From Microbacteriaceae bacterium (GTDB lineage: Bacteria > Actinomycetota > Actinomycetes > Actinomycetales > Microbacteriaceae), in the NCBI GenBank assembly GCA_025464995.1, contig JAODMO010000006.1:1-64000 (forward strand): DNA of 64,000 nucleotides, read 5' to 3'. The notes beneath the pieces were generated by a model. That model did not search any database, was not told the origin of the DNA, and saw nothing but the letters and a program-made list of their open reading frames with translations. Positions 63,523-64,000 of the stretch are shown here, piece after piece (position 1 is the stretch's first letter; every line of letters begins with the position of its first letter). The translations under genes were made by a program, and so were the position numbers.

Positions 63523-64000
63523 GTGTCAAAGAAGAACATCGTCGTCGTCATCACCGGAGCATCGAGCGGGGTCGGCCGGGCGACCGCCCTCCGATTCGCC
63601 CGCGGTGGCGCGAAATTGGTGCTCGCCGCTCGTCGAGGGGCGGCGCTGCGTGACGTCGTGGCCGAGTGTGAGGAGCTCGGAGCATCCGCCATTCCCGTCA
63701 TGACCGATGTGACGGATGCCGCCGCGGTCGAGGCAGTCGCCGTCGTCGCCGTCGCCAACTTCGGGGCCATCGACGTCTGGGTGAATTGCGCCGCGGTGGG
63801 TGTGTACGCCGACTTCAGCACCGTTCCGCTCGCCGACTTCCGTCGAGTGCTCGACGTCAACATCATGGGCTACGTCCACGGAGCGCGTTCAGCGCTCGAG
63901 GTGATGACCCAGCAGGGGTACGGCACGATCGTCAACGTGTCATCCATCGTCGGAGAGGTGACGCAGCCGTACGCGTCGTCGTACGGGATGTCGAAGGCCG
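63523..64000 (+). CDS. SDR family oxidoreductase (3' end cut by window edge; absent from the ORF track)
   Basis: GGAGGAA RBS and GTG start: VSKKNIVVVITGASSGVGRATALRFARGGAKLVLAARR...VNCAAVGVYADFSTVPLADFRRVLDVNIMGYVHGAR...SSIVGEVTQPYASSYGMSKA. Confidence 0.9.
   Translation, partial: MSKKNIVVVITGASSGVGRATALRFARGGAKLVLAARRGAALRDVVAECEELGASAIPVMTDVTDAAAVEAVAVVAVANFGAIDVWVNCAAVGVYADFSTVPLADFRRVLDVNIMGYVHGARSALEVMTQQGYGTIVNVSSIVGEVTQPYASSYGMSKA

Overview
This 64 kb high-GC window reads mostly as an ordinary Microbacteriaceae-like actinobacterial chromosome. I found no CRISPR array, prophage, IS element, rRNA or confident tRNA. The left ~3.6 kb is a suf operon (sufB partial, sufD, Rieske ferredoxin, sufC). 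It looks compositionally distinct and may be a contig chimera or a transferred segment joined inside sufC. The remainder holds: BioY, ABC-F, SURF1, FabG, SerB, glgC/glgA(glgM), treS and a distant maltokinase; Sir2, TrmH, a D,D-carboxypeptidase and a desaturase; DinB; a SOS-boxed imuA-imuB-dnaE2 mutasome cassette; a stress-type PRC-barrel/DUF2382 cluster; a LysR substrate-binding-only protein beside DUF5997; an S9 peptidase; SNF2-SWIM and DEAD/DEAH helicases; and a very large secreted GH15 glucodextranase-like enzyme. The most interesting items are: (1) a Tat/lipoprotein flavin amine oxidase whose domain order is circularly permuted, with the C-terminal FAD motif placed before the Rossmann motif; (2) an orphan DarT-like (DUF4433) DNA ADP-ribosyltransferase with an N-terminal Cys/His zinc-knuckle-like motif and no DarG macrodomain antitoxin in the window; (3) an SGNH-like hydrolase fused to a GAF domain; (4) a decayed nucleoside-deaminase locus at 38.3-39.0 kb with a frameshift and an internal deletion; (5) a sufC with an altered Walker B (expected DE reads VD) in a local cluster of substitutions; (6) a triple palindromic repeat upstream of a GlsB/YmgE gene. 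All family names come from reading the translated ORFs, with no database search.
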